This document shows, piece by piece, positions 52,659-61,555 of a stretch of 64,000 nt of DNA. Each line of letters opens with the position of its first letter. Position 1 is the first letter of the stretch. Under the pieces are notes generated by a model, which was not told where the DNA came from, made no database searches, and saw only the letters and a list, made by a program, of their open reading frames with translations. Origin of the DNA: CANMUM01 sp965263365 (lineage in GTDB: Bacteria; Pseudomonadota; Alphaproteobacteria; Rhodobacterales; Rhodobacteraceae); assembly GCA_965263365.1 (NCBI GenBank), contig OZ253672.1, forward strand, positions 1,550,001-1,614,000, given 5' to 3'. A program made the position numbers and the translations under genes.

Positions 52659-53013
52659 GACGCTATCTCCTTCGCCGGAACAATGCGCTTGCGTCTAATG
52701 CACACAGACACGGCTTATGTTAATAAAATTGTGGTGATTCCCACGGAGCGCTATTTAAAGACCTACGCATGAATTTGCAAGCCTCTATCGACTTAGCCAA
52801 GGGTGTTGGGATCAATCTCTAAATATTTATTTACTGAAGAAATTTTAATTTAATACATAAAAATTCGAATAAAACTTAATTAATCCTATTTCCAATTTTC
52901 TCTACACTCTTTAATAACTCTACACTCTTTAATAAACGGTCGAAAAAATAAATCACACAAAACATCTAAAAATTGGCAGGCCTTCAATCTAATCGTACAA
53001 AAACAGGTTCAAA
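52659..53013. other. 355-bp gap at the head of the rplO-secY-adk block
   Basis: AT-rich intergenic DNA with no open frame. It holds the 18-bp tandem duplication at 52900-52935 and presumably two divergent promoters. No remnant of rpmD or rpsE was found. Confidence 0.6.
52900..52935. repeat. Tandem 18-bp duplication
   Basis: CTCTACACTCTTTAATAA occurs twice, directly end to end and without a mismatch, between the divergent genes rplO and the small membrane protein. A perfect repeat indicates a recent duplication. Confidence 0.9.
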
Positions 53014-53262
53014 ATGGATGAATTACGCACACTAGCAACGAAACTTGTCGATTGGGCAGTTGCAATCGGCGAAAACATCAATAGCTCCGACATTAAGCCG
53101 ACCACAGCTTTCATTTTGGGCATATTATGTATGTTCTTCATCGATCGGTTATTGGGACGTATGTTCAACTACCTTAAATGGTTTATCGTTGTTGGAATTG
53201 TCGCGGGACTTGGCTATTCAATTGTAGATATTTTTGGACTTTTTTCACAACTTCAGGAATGA
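53014..53262 (+). CDS. Small two-helix membrane protein
   Basis: An 82-residue protein with a polar N-terminal helix (MDELRTLATKLVDWAVAIG) and two hydrophobic segments (about 31-48 and 53-75) split by the basic stretch DRLLGRMFNYLKW. No family recognised. AGGTTCAAA before the ATG gives a fair ribosome site, and the codon use matches the genome, so it is probably real. It stands alone between rplO and rarA. Confidence 0.6.
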   Translation: MDELRTLATKLVDWAVAIGENINSSDIKPTTAFILGILCMFFIDRLLGRMFNYLKWFIVVGIVAGLGYSIVDIFGLFSQLQE

Positions 53263-53544
53263 AAATTTGCAACATAGTCTACTCTGAAAACAGAAAATTT
53301 ATTTTTAAACGGCGCATCAGCCAAAAAATATCTCATTTGAAATCGTGATGAAACACCTTCGTAAAGGCGAAAATAAAAGATACGCGTAAATCGCTTCGCG
53401 TTCTGACTAAGCTTAGGCTAACCTTAAATGTCACGATTGCAACTTGTCTTATTTTGCAAAAACCAGCTAATTATGCCCGAAGTGCAATTGGCACTTGTGT
53501 TTTAGGCGTTCCAATTTCTTTTCATTTTCGTTACGATTAATTTT

Positions 53545-54843
53545 ATGAACGACTTATTTTCTCAAGCAAATACAAGGCCCGATGCCCCTTTCGCGGAACT
53601 ATTGCGTCCAAAGAGTTTAGATGAAGTCGTAGGGCATAAGGATGCGGTGTTAAAACTCAAAGAGCTTAACAAATCTACGCCATTGCCCAATCTCATTTTC
53701 TGGGGGCCTCCGGGTGTCGGAAAAACAACTTTGGCGCGCATAATTTCACATGAAAGTGGGCTCGCATTCGAGCAAATATCCGCTATTTTTTCTGGCGTTA
53801 GCGAACTCAAAAAAATTTTTGCGGCTGCGCAAAACCGATTCGACCAAGGAAAGCGAACGCTTTTATTTGTAGATGAAATTCATCGCTTTAATCGAGCGCA
53901 GCAAGACGCGTTCTTACCCGTCATGGAAAACGGCGTTATCACGCTTATTGGCGCAACAACTGAAAACCCAAGCTTTGAACTAAATGTGGCTTTGATGTCG
54001 CGTGCGCAAGTTATCCGACTGGAAAGGCTAAAACTCGATGATTTACGCCTGCTACTCAAGAGAGCAATGGAAAAAATTACGCGCCCGTTTTCACTAAAGC
54101 CTGATGCCGAACAAAGCCTCTTGGAACTCTCGGATGGAGATGGGCGCTCGCTTTTAAATATGGTCGAAACAATCGCGGCAATCAACCACGCAGAACCCAT
54201 TGATGCAATGCAATTGTCTAAAATTTTAGCCCGCCGAGTTGCTCAATACGACAAGTCTGGAGATGCGCATTACAACCTAATTTCTGCACTTCATAAATCT
54301 GTTCGCGGCTCGGATCCGGACGCAGCGCTCTACTGGTTTGCGCGCATGCTAGAAGGCGGCGAAGATCCCAATTTTTTAGGGCGGCGAATTCTACGTATGG
54401 CCGTTGAAGATATCGGACTTGCCGATCCAAACGCGCAAACTCATGCCCTTCATGCTTGGCAAACATATGAACGGCTCGGCTCACCCGAAGGTGAGCTCGC
54501 TCTCGCACAGGCGATCGTCTACTTAGCACTCGCGCCCAAATCAAATTCTGTTTATAATGCCTATAAAGCCGCACGTCAGTCCGCAAAAAAAACCGGTTCT
54601 AAACTGCCGCCTAAACATATTCTTAATGCGCCCACAAAATTAATGAAAGAACAAGGCTATGGGCAAGGCTATCAGTATGATCATGATAGTGAGAGCGGAT
54701 TTTCCGGACAAAACTATTTCCCAGATGACATGCCACGCGCAGTATTTTATCTACCAACAGATTACGGATTGGAGCGAGAGTTTCAAAAACGGGTCGAATA
54801 TTTCGCAAAACGAAGAGATCAATCAAAGCAGGAGTCAAAATGA
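53545..54843 (+). CDS. rarA: Replication-associated recombination protein A (AAA ATPase)
   Basis: MgsA/WRNIP1-type ATPase that works at stalled replication forks. The 432 residues show PFAELLRPKSLDEVVGHKD, Walker A GPPGVGKTTLARI, Walker B LLFVDEIHRF, sensor 1 LIGATTENPSFE and the C-terminal tetramer part with HKSVRGSDPDAALYWFARM. The stop overlaps crcB by 4 bp and starts a five-gene chain of overlapping genes. In many Rhodobacterales it follows rplQ. Confidence 0.96.
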   Translation: MNDLFSQANTRPDAPFAELLRPKSLDEVVGHKDAVLKLKELNKSTPLPNLIFWGPPGVGKTTLARIISHESGLAFEQISAIFSGVSELKKIFAAAQNRFDQGKRTLLFVDEIHRFNRAQQDAFLPVMENGVITLIGATTENPSFELNVALMSRAQVIRLERLKLDDLRLLLKRAMEKITRPFSLKPDAEQSLLELSDGDGRSLLNMVETIAAINHAEPIDAMQLSKILARRVAQYDKSGDAHYNLISALHKSVRGSDPDAALYWFARMLEGGEDPNFLGRRILRMAVEDIGLADPNAQTHALHAWQTYERLGSPEGELALAQAIVYLALAPKSNSVYNAYKAARQSAKKTGSKLPPKHILNAPTKLMKEQGYGQGYQYDHDSESGFSGQNYFPDDMPRAVFYLPTDYGLEREFQKRVEYFAKRRDQSKQESK

Positions 54844-55211
54844 ATCCCTATATTTTGGTCGCGCTTGGGGGCGCAATTGGTGCCCTTATCCGATTTGCGA
54901 TTGGACGTTACCTCGCCGCGCTCGGCGCACCTGCTTTCATCAGCACATTATTTGTAAATACGCTTGGCTCTTTTTGCATCGGTTTGGCCTTCGCGGTACT
55001 CGTTGCAAATCGCGAATCCAGCTCAGAATTGACACCATTTGTTATCGTCGGAATTTTGGGAGGATTCACGACATTTTCAGCTTTTTCAATGGAGCTATTG
55101 CAATTTATCCAAACCGATCGCATCGCGTGGGCGATCACTTATGCCTTAGTGGCAATAATCATAGGGATAATCGCTTGCGCGTTTGGATTTAAATTGGGAA
55201 CACAAATATGA
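54840..55211 (+). CDS. crcB: Fluoride efflux channel CrcB (Fluc)
   Basis: Small dual-topology membrane channel that expels fluoride. The 123 residues form four membrane segments with the signatures LGGAIGALIRFAIGR, FVNTLGSFCIGL and GILGGFTTFSAFSMEL. The start overlaps rarA and the stop overlaps rluC, both by ATGA. There is no room for a fluoride riboswitch, so expression follows rarA. Confidence 0.95.
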   Translation: MNPYILVALGGAIGALIRFAIGRYLAALGAPAFISTLFVNTLGSFCIGLAFAVLVANRESSSELTPFVIVGILGGFTTFSAFSMELLQFIQTDRIAWAITYALVAIIIGIIACAFGFKLGTQI

Positions 55212-56263
55212 ACTCGGTACAGCAAATAATCGTTGCTTCAAATGACGATGATCAGCGCCTAGATCGTTTCTTAAAACGTAAATTTCCACAGCTCAAACAA
55301 GGCATGATCGAAAAGATGTGCCGCAAAGGCGAACTGCGTATTGATGGGAAAAGATGTAAAGCAAATGATCGCGTATTTACCGACAATTCAGTTCGCGTTC
55401 CTCCCCTCCCTTCTCAGAAGGCTCCTTTGGTAAAGCGCACAAATATTTCCGAAAAAGATGCAGAATGGGTTCGATCGCTTGTCATTTACAGAGACCCAGA
55501 CTTACTTGTAATTAACAAACCATTTGGCATTGCTGTTCAAGGCGGAACCAAAACAACACGACATATTGACGGGCTTTCCGAAGCGCTTCAATTTAATAAA
55601 CCCACAAAGCCACACCTCGTCCATAGGCTCGATCGGGATACAACAGGCACTCTCATCATGGGGCGACACCCCAAAGCGGCAGCCACACTTGCAAAACTGT
55701 TTCAAACGCGTTTTGTCGAAAAGGTCTACTGGGCAGTTGTTGCTGGACAGCCTCAGCAAAAATTAGGCCGCATTAACTTCGGTATCCAAAAAACTGCTGG
55801 GCATGGAAAGCAAGGCCAAGGCGAAAAAATGATTGCTTTGCACCCAAAAGATATAAAAGATTCTGAGGGCGCCAAAAAGGCACTCACCGATTATATGATC
55901 ATGGAGAACGCAGGCGGACGTGTCACTTGGTTAGCTATGTCTCCAAGAACAGGGCGAACCCACCAATTGCGCGTACATGCCTCTGCAATCGGTCATCCGA
56001 TTATTGGTGATCGCAAATATGGGAGTGCTCAGCAAGAAAACAGAGGCGATGGCTGGGGCGCTGGCATTGGAGGCGAAATTGCGCCTAAACTGCATCTTCA
56101 TGCGCGTTCGCTGTCCTTCGAACATCCCTTTCAAGGAAGCCGTTTTTTCATCGCGGCCGAAATTCCGCCTCATATGTCAAACACATGGAGCCTTATGGGA
56201 TGGGAGAATGGGCTTGATGCTGATAAGCGATGGGAAGAAATAAGTTCAGGACTTGCGAAGTGA
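55208..56263 (+). CDS. rluC: 23S rRNA pseudouridine synthase, RluC type
   Basis: Makes pseudouridine in 23S rRNA. An S4-like RNA-binding part (about 10-70, DDQRLDRFLKRKFPQL) is followed by the RsuA/RluA catalytic domain. That domain has PHLVHRLDRDTTGTLIM, carrying the catalytic aspartate, TGRTHQLRVHASAIGHP and IGDRKYG. RluC rather than RluD is inferred from the gene order in relatives. It overlaps crcB by 4 bp and the HAD gene by GTGA. Confidence 0.92.
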   Translation: MNSVQQIIVASNDDDQRLDRFLKRKFPQLKQGMIEKMCRKGELRIDGKRCKANDRVFTDNSVRVPPLPSQKAPLVKRTNISEKDAEWVRSLVIYRDPDLLVINKPFGIAVQGGTKTTRHIDGLSEALQFNKPTKPHLVHRLDRDTTGTLIMGRHPKAAATLAKLFQTRFVEKVYWAVVAGQPQQKLGRINFGIQKTAGHGKQGQGEKMIALHPKDIKDSEGAKKALTDYMIMENAGGRVTWLAMSPRTGRTHQLRVHASAIGHPIIGDRKYGSAQQENRGDGWGAGIGGEIAPKLHLHARSLSFEHPFQGSRFFIAAEIPPHMSNTWSLMGWENGLDADKRWEEISSGLAK

Positions 56264-56916
56264 AATCATCCCTTATCATATTTGACATTGATGGTACGGT
56301 TTTTGATAGCCAGCATAATATTCTTGCCGCTTTTCAAGCCGCCTTTGAAGAAGTTAATCTGCCTCAACTTCATCACACACAAATCACCCGCACAATTGGG
56401 CTATCGCCTGAGGAAGCCGTCAAAGAAATGCTTCCAAACACAAGTGATGAAAAACGTCAAAATGTGGTGAGAGCCTTCCGAAAACAATCGCAAATCCAAG
56501 CAAGCGGAACGCCATTTTTCAAGGGTATGCGCGGTCTAATTGGCGCGCTTTCAGAAATTAAGCGCGTAAAGTTGGGCATTGCGACCGGAAAATTACGCCG
56601 TGGACTTGACCCACTACTGCAAAGTAGCGGACTAAGCGAGTGCTTTTCTATTCGCCAAACTCCCGATATTTATCCGAGCAAACCCAACCCAGAAATGTTA
56701 CTGGCTGCCATGCGTGATTATGAATTCTCATCAAGTCAGGTTGTGATGATCGGTGACACAAGTTTTGATATTGAAATGGCAAAAAGAGCCAATATTCGCT
56801 CAATTGGTGTCACTTGGGGATATCATCAGCAAGAATTATTGAACGCGAAACCAACCGCGATCGCAAATCGACCTGTCGAAATTTATGACATTATCAAAAA
56901 ATGGAACCTTATATGA
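56260..56916 (+). CDS. HAD-superfamily hydrolase
   Basis: Phosphatase of the phosphoglycolate-phosphatase-like group, 218 residues. The nucleophile motif IIFDIDGTVFDSQ, the IATGKLRRGL segment with motif II threonine, a lysine in IYPSKPNPEML and VMIGDTSFDIEMAKRANI complete the HAD core. Substrate not known. GTG 56260 overlaps the rluC stop as GTGA and puts the aspartate at the usual distance from the N terminus; an ATG at 56230 inside rluC is less likely. Confidence 0.9.
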   Translation: MKSSLIIFDIDGTVFDSQHNILAAFQAAFEEVNLPQLHHTQITRTIGLSPEEAVKEMLPNTSDEKRQNVVRAFRKQSQIQASGTPFFKGMRGLIGALSEIKRVKLGIATGKLRRGLDPLLQSSGLSECFSIRQTPDIYPSKPNPEMLLAAMRDYEFSSSQVVMIGDTSFDIEMAKRANIRSIGVTWGYHQQELLNAKPTAIANRPVEIYDIIKKWNLI

Positions 56917-57605
56917 TCAAGGCAAAACGTTTTTGGAAAGAAGTGAGTGTTAAGCAAACCAAAACCGGTTACCAAGTTAATTTGGACAATCGAGAACTTC
57001 TTACACCGCTTAAAAATCCGCTAAAGATCCCAACCCAACAACTAGCGAATGAGATCGCTAGGGAGTGGCAGGAGGTGGAATCCGAAATAATTCCAGAAAA
57101 CATGCCCTTCACCAAACGTGCAAACTCCGCAATTGAGTATATTGGAACCCAACGCGAAGGTGTTGAGGCTGACTTATCTAGTTATGTAAATAGCGACTTG
57201 ATCTGCTACCGTGCTGAAGGCCCTACTGACCTTGTCGCATTGCAACTACAATGGGATCAATGGATAGCTTGGGTTCAACGGTTCGGCATTGACTTAAAAG
57301 TTACAGCGGGCGTAATGCCAATCCAACAGCCTGTGAAAAATGAAGAAAACGCACTCAAATGGCTTCGAAAATGGAACGACTTTCAACTATCCGCAATTTA
57401 TGACTTCATAACCTTGACGGGAAGTTTTGCAATCGGAGCTGCAATCGCGGAAAATGCTGTAACACCACAAAAAGGGTACGAACTTTCAACGCTTGACGAA
57501 GTTTTTCAAGAACAAATATGGGGAGCCGATGAGGATGCCAGAGAATCACGAATCAAAGTAAAGTTAAGCCTCAATAGTGCCTTTGCGTATTTTAAATTGT
57601 TATGA
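56913..57605 (+). CDS. ATP12-type F1-ATPase assembly chaperone
   Basis: Protein of about 230 residues homologous to mitochondrial Atp12, which chaperones the alpha subunit of F1-ATPase. Diagnostic parts are KRFWKEVSVKQ at the N terminus, IAREWQEVESEIIPENMPFT, SDLICYRAEGP and the closing ARESRIKVKLSLNSAFAYF. ATG 56913 overlaps the HAD stop as ATGA, so it ends the rarA-crcB-rluC-HAD-ATP12 chain. The family is typical of Alphaproteobacteria and mitochondria. Confidence 0.92.
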   Translation: MIKAKRFWKEVSVKQTKTGYQVNLDNRELLTPLKNPLKIPTQQLANEIAREWQEVESEIIPENMPFTKRANSAIEYIGTQREGVEADLSSYVNSDLICYRAEGPTDLVALQLQWDQWIAWVQRFGIDLKVTAGVMPIQQPVKNEENALKWLRKWNDFQLSAIYDFITLTGSFAIGAAIAENAVTPQKGYELSTLDEVFQEQIWGADEDARESRIKVKLSLNSAFAYFKLL

Positions 57606-57825
57606 AACAAAAAAGTTTTGCATAAATTTACCACGTCTTAAAAACCTGTTAAAAACACCCCATTTTGTCTCACAAAGTTGTGAATTCAAACTAATTTTTT
57701 CAAATAATGCCGGAATTTAGTCAAATTTCGTACACAATTATATTGACCCTGAACATTATCCTTGCTCTAAATGTTTCATTGTGAGCATCAATTTTGCTCC
57801 ATTAGTTTAACATAATGAGGAAAAC

Positions 57826-58839
57826 ATGAAAAAAACACTATTTATGACTTCAGTTGCAGCCGCTGCAATTACAGCTGGTGCAAATGCCGGCACGCTTGAA
57901 GATGTTCAAGCAAAAGGTTCTTTGACTTGTGGTGTTAGCCAAGGTCTACCTGGATTTTCGAATGCGGATGATCAAGGCAACTACACAGGTCTCGACGTTG
58001 ATTTCTGTCGCGCTGTAGCAGCTGCCGTTCTTGGTGACGCAAATGCTGTAGACTTTATTCCGCTTTCTGCGAAAGACCGCTTCACTGCGCTTTCTTCTGG
58101 TGAAATTGATATTCTTTCTCGTAACACAACCTGGACAATGACACGAGACACTGACCTCGGTATTTCGTTTGTTGGTGTGACTTACTACGATGGGCAAGGT
58201 ATGCTCGTTCCTGCTGACCTCGGTGTATCTTCGGCAACAGAACTTGACGGCGCTGTAATCTGTACAAACACAGGCACTACCACTGAGTTAAATATCACAG
58301 ATTATTTCGAAGCAAACGGTATGACTTATGAGCTTGTTGCGATCGAAAATTCAGATGAAGTTGTTGCCGCTTATGATTCAGGACGTTGTAACGTGTTCAC
58401 AACTGACCGTTCAGGTATTGCAGCCGAACGCTTAAAACTTGAGAACCCTGATGCTCACGTAATTCTTCCAGAAATTATTTCAAAAGAGCCTCTTGGCCCG
58501 GTTGTACGCAACGACGACGACCAATGGTTTAAAATTAACGTATGGGTTCGCAACGCTCTCCTAGAAGCTGAAGAGTTCGGCATAACTCAAGAAAACGCTG
58601 AAGAAATGATGGCTTCTGAAAGCCCTGTTGTTCAGCGCGTCCTAGGCGTTGGTGAAAATGATTACGGCGCCCTCATCGGTCTTCCCGCTGACTGGGCTGT
58701 TAAAGCGATTAAAGCTGTTGGCAACTACGGCGAAATTTACGAGCGCAATGTTGGACCTAACACACCATTGAAACTCGATCGTGGTTTGAATTCTCTCTAC
58801 ACTGACGGTGGTGTAATGTACGCAGCGCCAATCCGCTAA
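57826..58839 (+). CDS. aapJ: General L-amino acid ABC transporter substrate-binding protein
   Basis: Periplasmic binding protein with broad amino-acid specificity. The signal peptide MKKTLFMTSVAAAAITAGANA is followed by GSLTCGVSQGLPGFS, the GLDVDFCRAVAAA segment, LSSGEIDILSRNTTWTMTRD and GPVVRNDDDQWF, all typical of AapJ. 337 residues is normal. Followed by a strong attenuator, so AapJ should be made in excess over the membrane parts. Its promoter lies in the 220-bp AT-rich gap behind the ATP12 gene. Confidence 0.96.
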   Translation: MKKTLFMTSVAAAAITAGANAGTLEDVQAKGSLTCGVSQGLPGFSNADDQGNYTGLDVDFCRAVAAAVLGDANAVDFIPLSAKDRFTALSSGEIDILSRNTTWTMTRDTDLGISFVGVTYYDGQGMLVPADLGVSSATELDGAVICTNTGTTTELNITDYFEANGMTYELVAIENSDEVVAAYDSGRCNVFTTDRSGIAAERLKLENPDAHVILPEIISKEPLGPVVRNDDDQWFKINVWVRNALLEAEEFGITQENAEEMMASESPVVQRVLGVGENDYGALIGLPADWAVKAIKAVGNYGEIYERNVGPNTPLKLDRGLNSLYTDGGVMYAAPIR

Positions 58840-58850
58840 ATACAAATATT

Positions 58851-58882
58851 AAATAGGAGCGCATTTGCGCTCCTATTTTTTT
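58851..58882 (+). terminator. Attenuator between aapJ and aapQ
   Basis: AAATAGGAGCGC/GCGCTCCTATTT, a 12-bp perfect stem with a 4-nt loop, runs into TTTTTTT. A full terminator in shape; since aapQMP follow without another promoter in sight, partial read-through is assumed. Confidence 0.8.
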
Positions 58883-58927
58883 ACACATCCTGACCTTAAC
58901 TATAAAAACACAACAAAGGGGAGACTA

Positions 58928-60154
58928 ATGAGCGGATCTAAACCTAAGTCATTACTCTATGATCCAAAGGCACGTTCGATATTTTTTCAAGTCATTTTTG
59001 GATTGGCTATTGTCATTTTTCTTTGGCTTGGCGTCCAAAATCTTTTTGAAAATTACTACGCAAAATTCAATAGCAATAAGACTTTTGGCGACATCATGTC
59101 GGGCGCATCTAATATCGCCATACAAACGACATTTGGAACATGGCTATTTAATTACGCGCCCGGCGAAAGTTCATATTGGACAGCATTCGGTGTCGGTATC
59201 GCGAATACCCTAATCGTTGCCTTGATTGGTATTTTCTTAGCGACTATTTGGGGATTCTTACTCGGTATTTTCCGACTATCTAACAATTTTATATTGCGCG
59301 CTTTTTCTACGCTCTACATCGAAATCCTTCGCAATAGCCCGCTATTATTACAAATTTTCTTTTGGCAGGTCATATTTCGCTTATTTTCGGACGGCTTGAA
59401 AAAAGATGATGCCGTTACAGTTATTCCTAACGCTGTCTTTCATAATGCAGACGGAACGCGTGCCCCTTACTTAGATTGGCAAGATGGATCCGCCGCTGTG
59501 TTTTGGGCCTTTGTTGTCGGTTGCATTTCTTTTATCGCAATTGGTCGCTGGGCAACGCAACGCCAAATGCGAACAGGTCAACAATTTCCTGCCTTCTGGG
59601 TTGGTCTCGCAGTGCTCATCGCACTCCCAACAATCGCATTTTATTTGATGGGAAAACCGCTCATAGTCGAACTGCCTACCGTCATCGAAGAAGGGCCGGT
59701 TCTCAAACAAGGTGGTTGGGAATCTGGGGTTGGTATGTTTATAACTGTTGAAATGTGGGCGCTAGTTATTGCCCTTGCGACTTATACCGCTTCCTTTATA
59801 GCAGAAACTGTGCGCGCTGGAATTTTAGCAGTTGCAAAGGGGCAATCGGAAGCTTCAGACGCACTCGGCCTTTCAAAAACTGTTGCTATGCGCAAAGTTA
59901 TTCTGCCGCAAGCAATGCGCGTAATTATTCCACCATTGACTTCGCAATACCTAAACTTGACGAAAAACTCTTCTCTTGCTGCTGCAATTGGATACCCAGA
60001 GCTCGTTGCACTACTCGCGGGAACAGTGCTTAATCAAACCGGTCGCGCTGTCGAAATCATTATGCTCGTGATTGCAGTTTATCTTACAATTTCAATTGCA
60101 ACATCACTCTTCATGAACTGGTTTAACAGCCGCATGAAGCTGGTCGAAAGATAG
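58928..60154 (+). CDS. aapQ: General L-amino acid ABC transporter permease AapQ
   Basis: Membrane subunit of the Aap importer, 408 residues. The N-terminal part has DPKARSIFFQVIFG and a membrane segment. The permease core has IEILRNSPLLLQIFFWQVIF, and the EAA loop is EASDALGLSKTVAMRKVILP. ATG 58928 is chosen because GGGGAGACTA directly precedes it; the longer frame from 58865 runs through the attenuator and is not credible. It forms a heterodimer with AapM. Confidence 0.95.
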   Translation: MSGSKPKSLLYDPKARSIFFQVIFGLAIVIFLWLGVQNLFENYYAKFNSNKTFGDIMSGASNIAIQTTFGTWLFNYAPGESSYWTAFGVGIANTLIVALIGIFLATIWGFLLGIFRLSNNFILRAFSTLYIEILRNSPLLLQIFFWQVIFRLFSDGLKKDDAVTVIPNAVFHNADGTRAPYLDWQDGSAAVFWAFVVGCISFIAIGRWATQRQMRTGQQFPAFWVGLAVLIALPTIAFYLMGKPLIVELPTVIEEGPVLKQGGWESGVGMFITVEMWALVIALATYTASFIAETVRAGILAVAKGQSEASDALGLSKTVAMRKVILPQAMRVIIPPLTSQYLNLTKNSSLAAAIGYPELVALLAGTVLNQTGRAVEIIMLVIAVYLTISIATSLFMNWFNSRMKLVER

Positions 60155-60163
60155 GAGGCTCAC

Positions 60164-61537
60164 ATGAAAAACGCATATGTAAGAACTGAAGAAGCCCCGA
60201 CCTTGCCCCCTCCTCCATCTCAAAAAGGGATAACAGGTTGGCTATGGCAAAATGTTTTTGCCTCAATGGCAAATTATTCAACCATAGGTTCGGCTTTCGT
60301 ATCTATCCTTATGATTGTTTTGACCATATTTTTTGGCTTTGCACTCTTCTGGATGTGTTGGAAATTTATTGATTTCACAATAATTTCAGCAGTTTGGACT
60401 GATCCTTCAGGTGGGAAGAAAGAAACCTGTAACGTTCATGGCGCAGGCATGTGCTGGCCATTTATTTACGAATGGTTTTATGCGATCATGGTCGGTAACG
60501 AATATCCGCGCGAAGAAGCCTGGCGCGTTTATACGATCTTTGCAATGCTCGCCGCCGGAATTGCGTGGCTTGTGATTGAAGGCATGCCCAAAAAAGTTTG
60601 GGTCGCGGCTTTCATGCTTATCTTATTTCCAATCATCGCATTTGCCTTTTTGAATGGTTCACCCGTGATTTCAACAGAAGCTTTTGATTGGACAGGCAAA
60701 TTCATCATCCTCTTGGTCGGCGCCATTATAATTGGAATTGGCCTATCTATGGGGAGAGGTGAAATGGATGATGTTTCAAACACAATTTCCCCGATCGTTC
60801 TAGCGGTTGGCGCGCTGATCGTTGCATTTGCGCTGATCCCCTTGTTTGCCGCCACGATTGACAGTGTGTTCGGTTTTGAGGTGGTCAGAACTTCTCAGTG
60901 GGGCGGTCTCCTAATTACATTGGTGGTTGCGCTCTCGGGTATCATTGTGTCTCTCCCACTCGGTGTTCTGCTTGCCTTGGGTCGACAATCAAATGCGCCA
61001 TTAATCAAATGGGTGTGCATCATATTTATCGAAGGCGTTCGCGGCATACCATTAATCTCCGTATTATTCTTTGCTTCAGTAATGTTGCAGTATTTTTTGC
61101 CAAGCGATTTTGACTTCAACAAATTATTACGTGCACTTGTCGGCGTGGCTCTCTTCGCATCAGCCTATATGGCCGAAGTTGTTCGCGGAGGTCTTCAGGC
61201 AATGCCAAAAGGTCAATATGAGGGCAGCATGTCACTTGGGCTTTCGTACTGGCAACAAATGCGACTCATTATTTTACCGCAGGCTCTTACTACTGTTATC
61301 CCCGGAATCGTAAACACCTTTATTGGCTTGTTTAAAGATACCGTGCTCGTGCTTATCATAGCACTATTCGACATTCTCGGAATGGTGCAGGCACGTGCGC
61401 TCAAAGATATTGAGTGGTACGGACCCACTCATGCACCAACCGGATATATTTTCGCAGGCCTTCTCTTTTGGCTCGCCTGCTTTGGTATGTCACGTTATTC
61501 AATGTACATGGAGCGTAAGCTTCATCGTGGTCACTAA
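60164..61537 (+). CDS. aapM: General L-amino acid ABC transporter permease AapM
   Basis: Second permease of the Aap importer, 457 residues. It has an extended N-terminal membrane region (to about 245) typical of AapM, with CNVHGAGMCWPFIYEWF. The core follows with FIEGVRGIPLISVLFFASVM, then YMAEVVRGGLQAMPKGQYE and the loop MSLGLSYWQQMRLIILPQAL. A strong AGGAGG stands before the ATG, 9 bp behind aapQ. Confidence 0.95.
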   Translation: MKNAYVRTEEAPTLPPPPSQKGITGWLWQNVFASMANYSTIGSAFVSILMIVLTIFFGFALFWMCWKFIDFTIISAVWTDPSGGKKETCNVHGAGMCWPFIYEWFYAIMVGNEYPREEAWRVYTIFAMLAAGIAWLVIEGMPKKVWVAAFMLILFPIIAFAFLNGSPVISTEAFDWTGKFIILLVGAIIIGIGLSMGRGEMDDVSNTISPIVLAVGALIVAFALIPLFAATIDSVFGFEVVRTSQWGGLLITLVVALSGIIVSLPLGVLLALGRQSNAPLIKWVCIIFIEGVRGIPLISVLFFASVMLQYFLPSDFDFNKLLRALVGVALFASAYMAEVVRGGLQAMPKGQYEGSMSLGLSYWQQMRLIILPQALTTVIPGIVNTFIGLFKDTVLVLIIALFDILGMVQARALKDIEWYGPTHAPTGYIFAGLLFWLACFGMSRYSMYMERKLHRGH

Positions 61538-61555
61538 TTATAAGGGAGGCAAATT

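Noticed and set aside
54803..54843. Fluoride riboswitch before crcB
   Set aside because: crcB overlaps rarA by 4 bp, leaving no leader; no such fold seen.
58865..58927. Upstream extension of aapQ by 21 codons
   Set aside because: It would translate through the attenuator hairpin; ATG 58928 has a good ribosome site.
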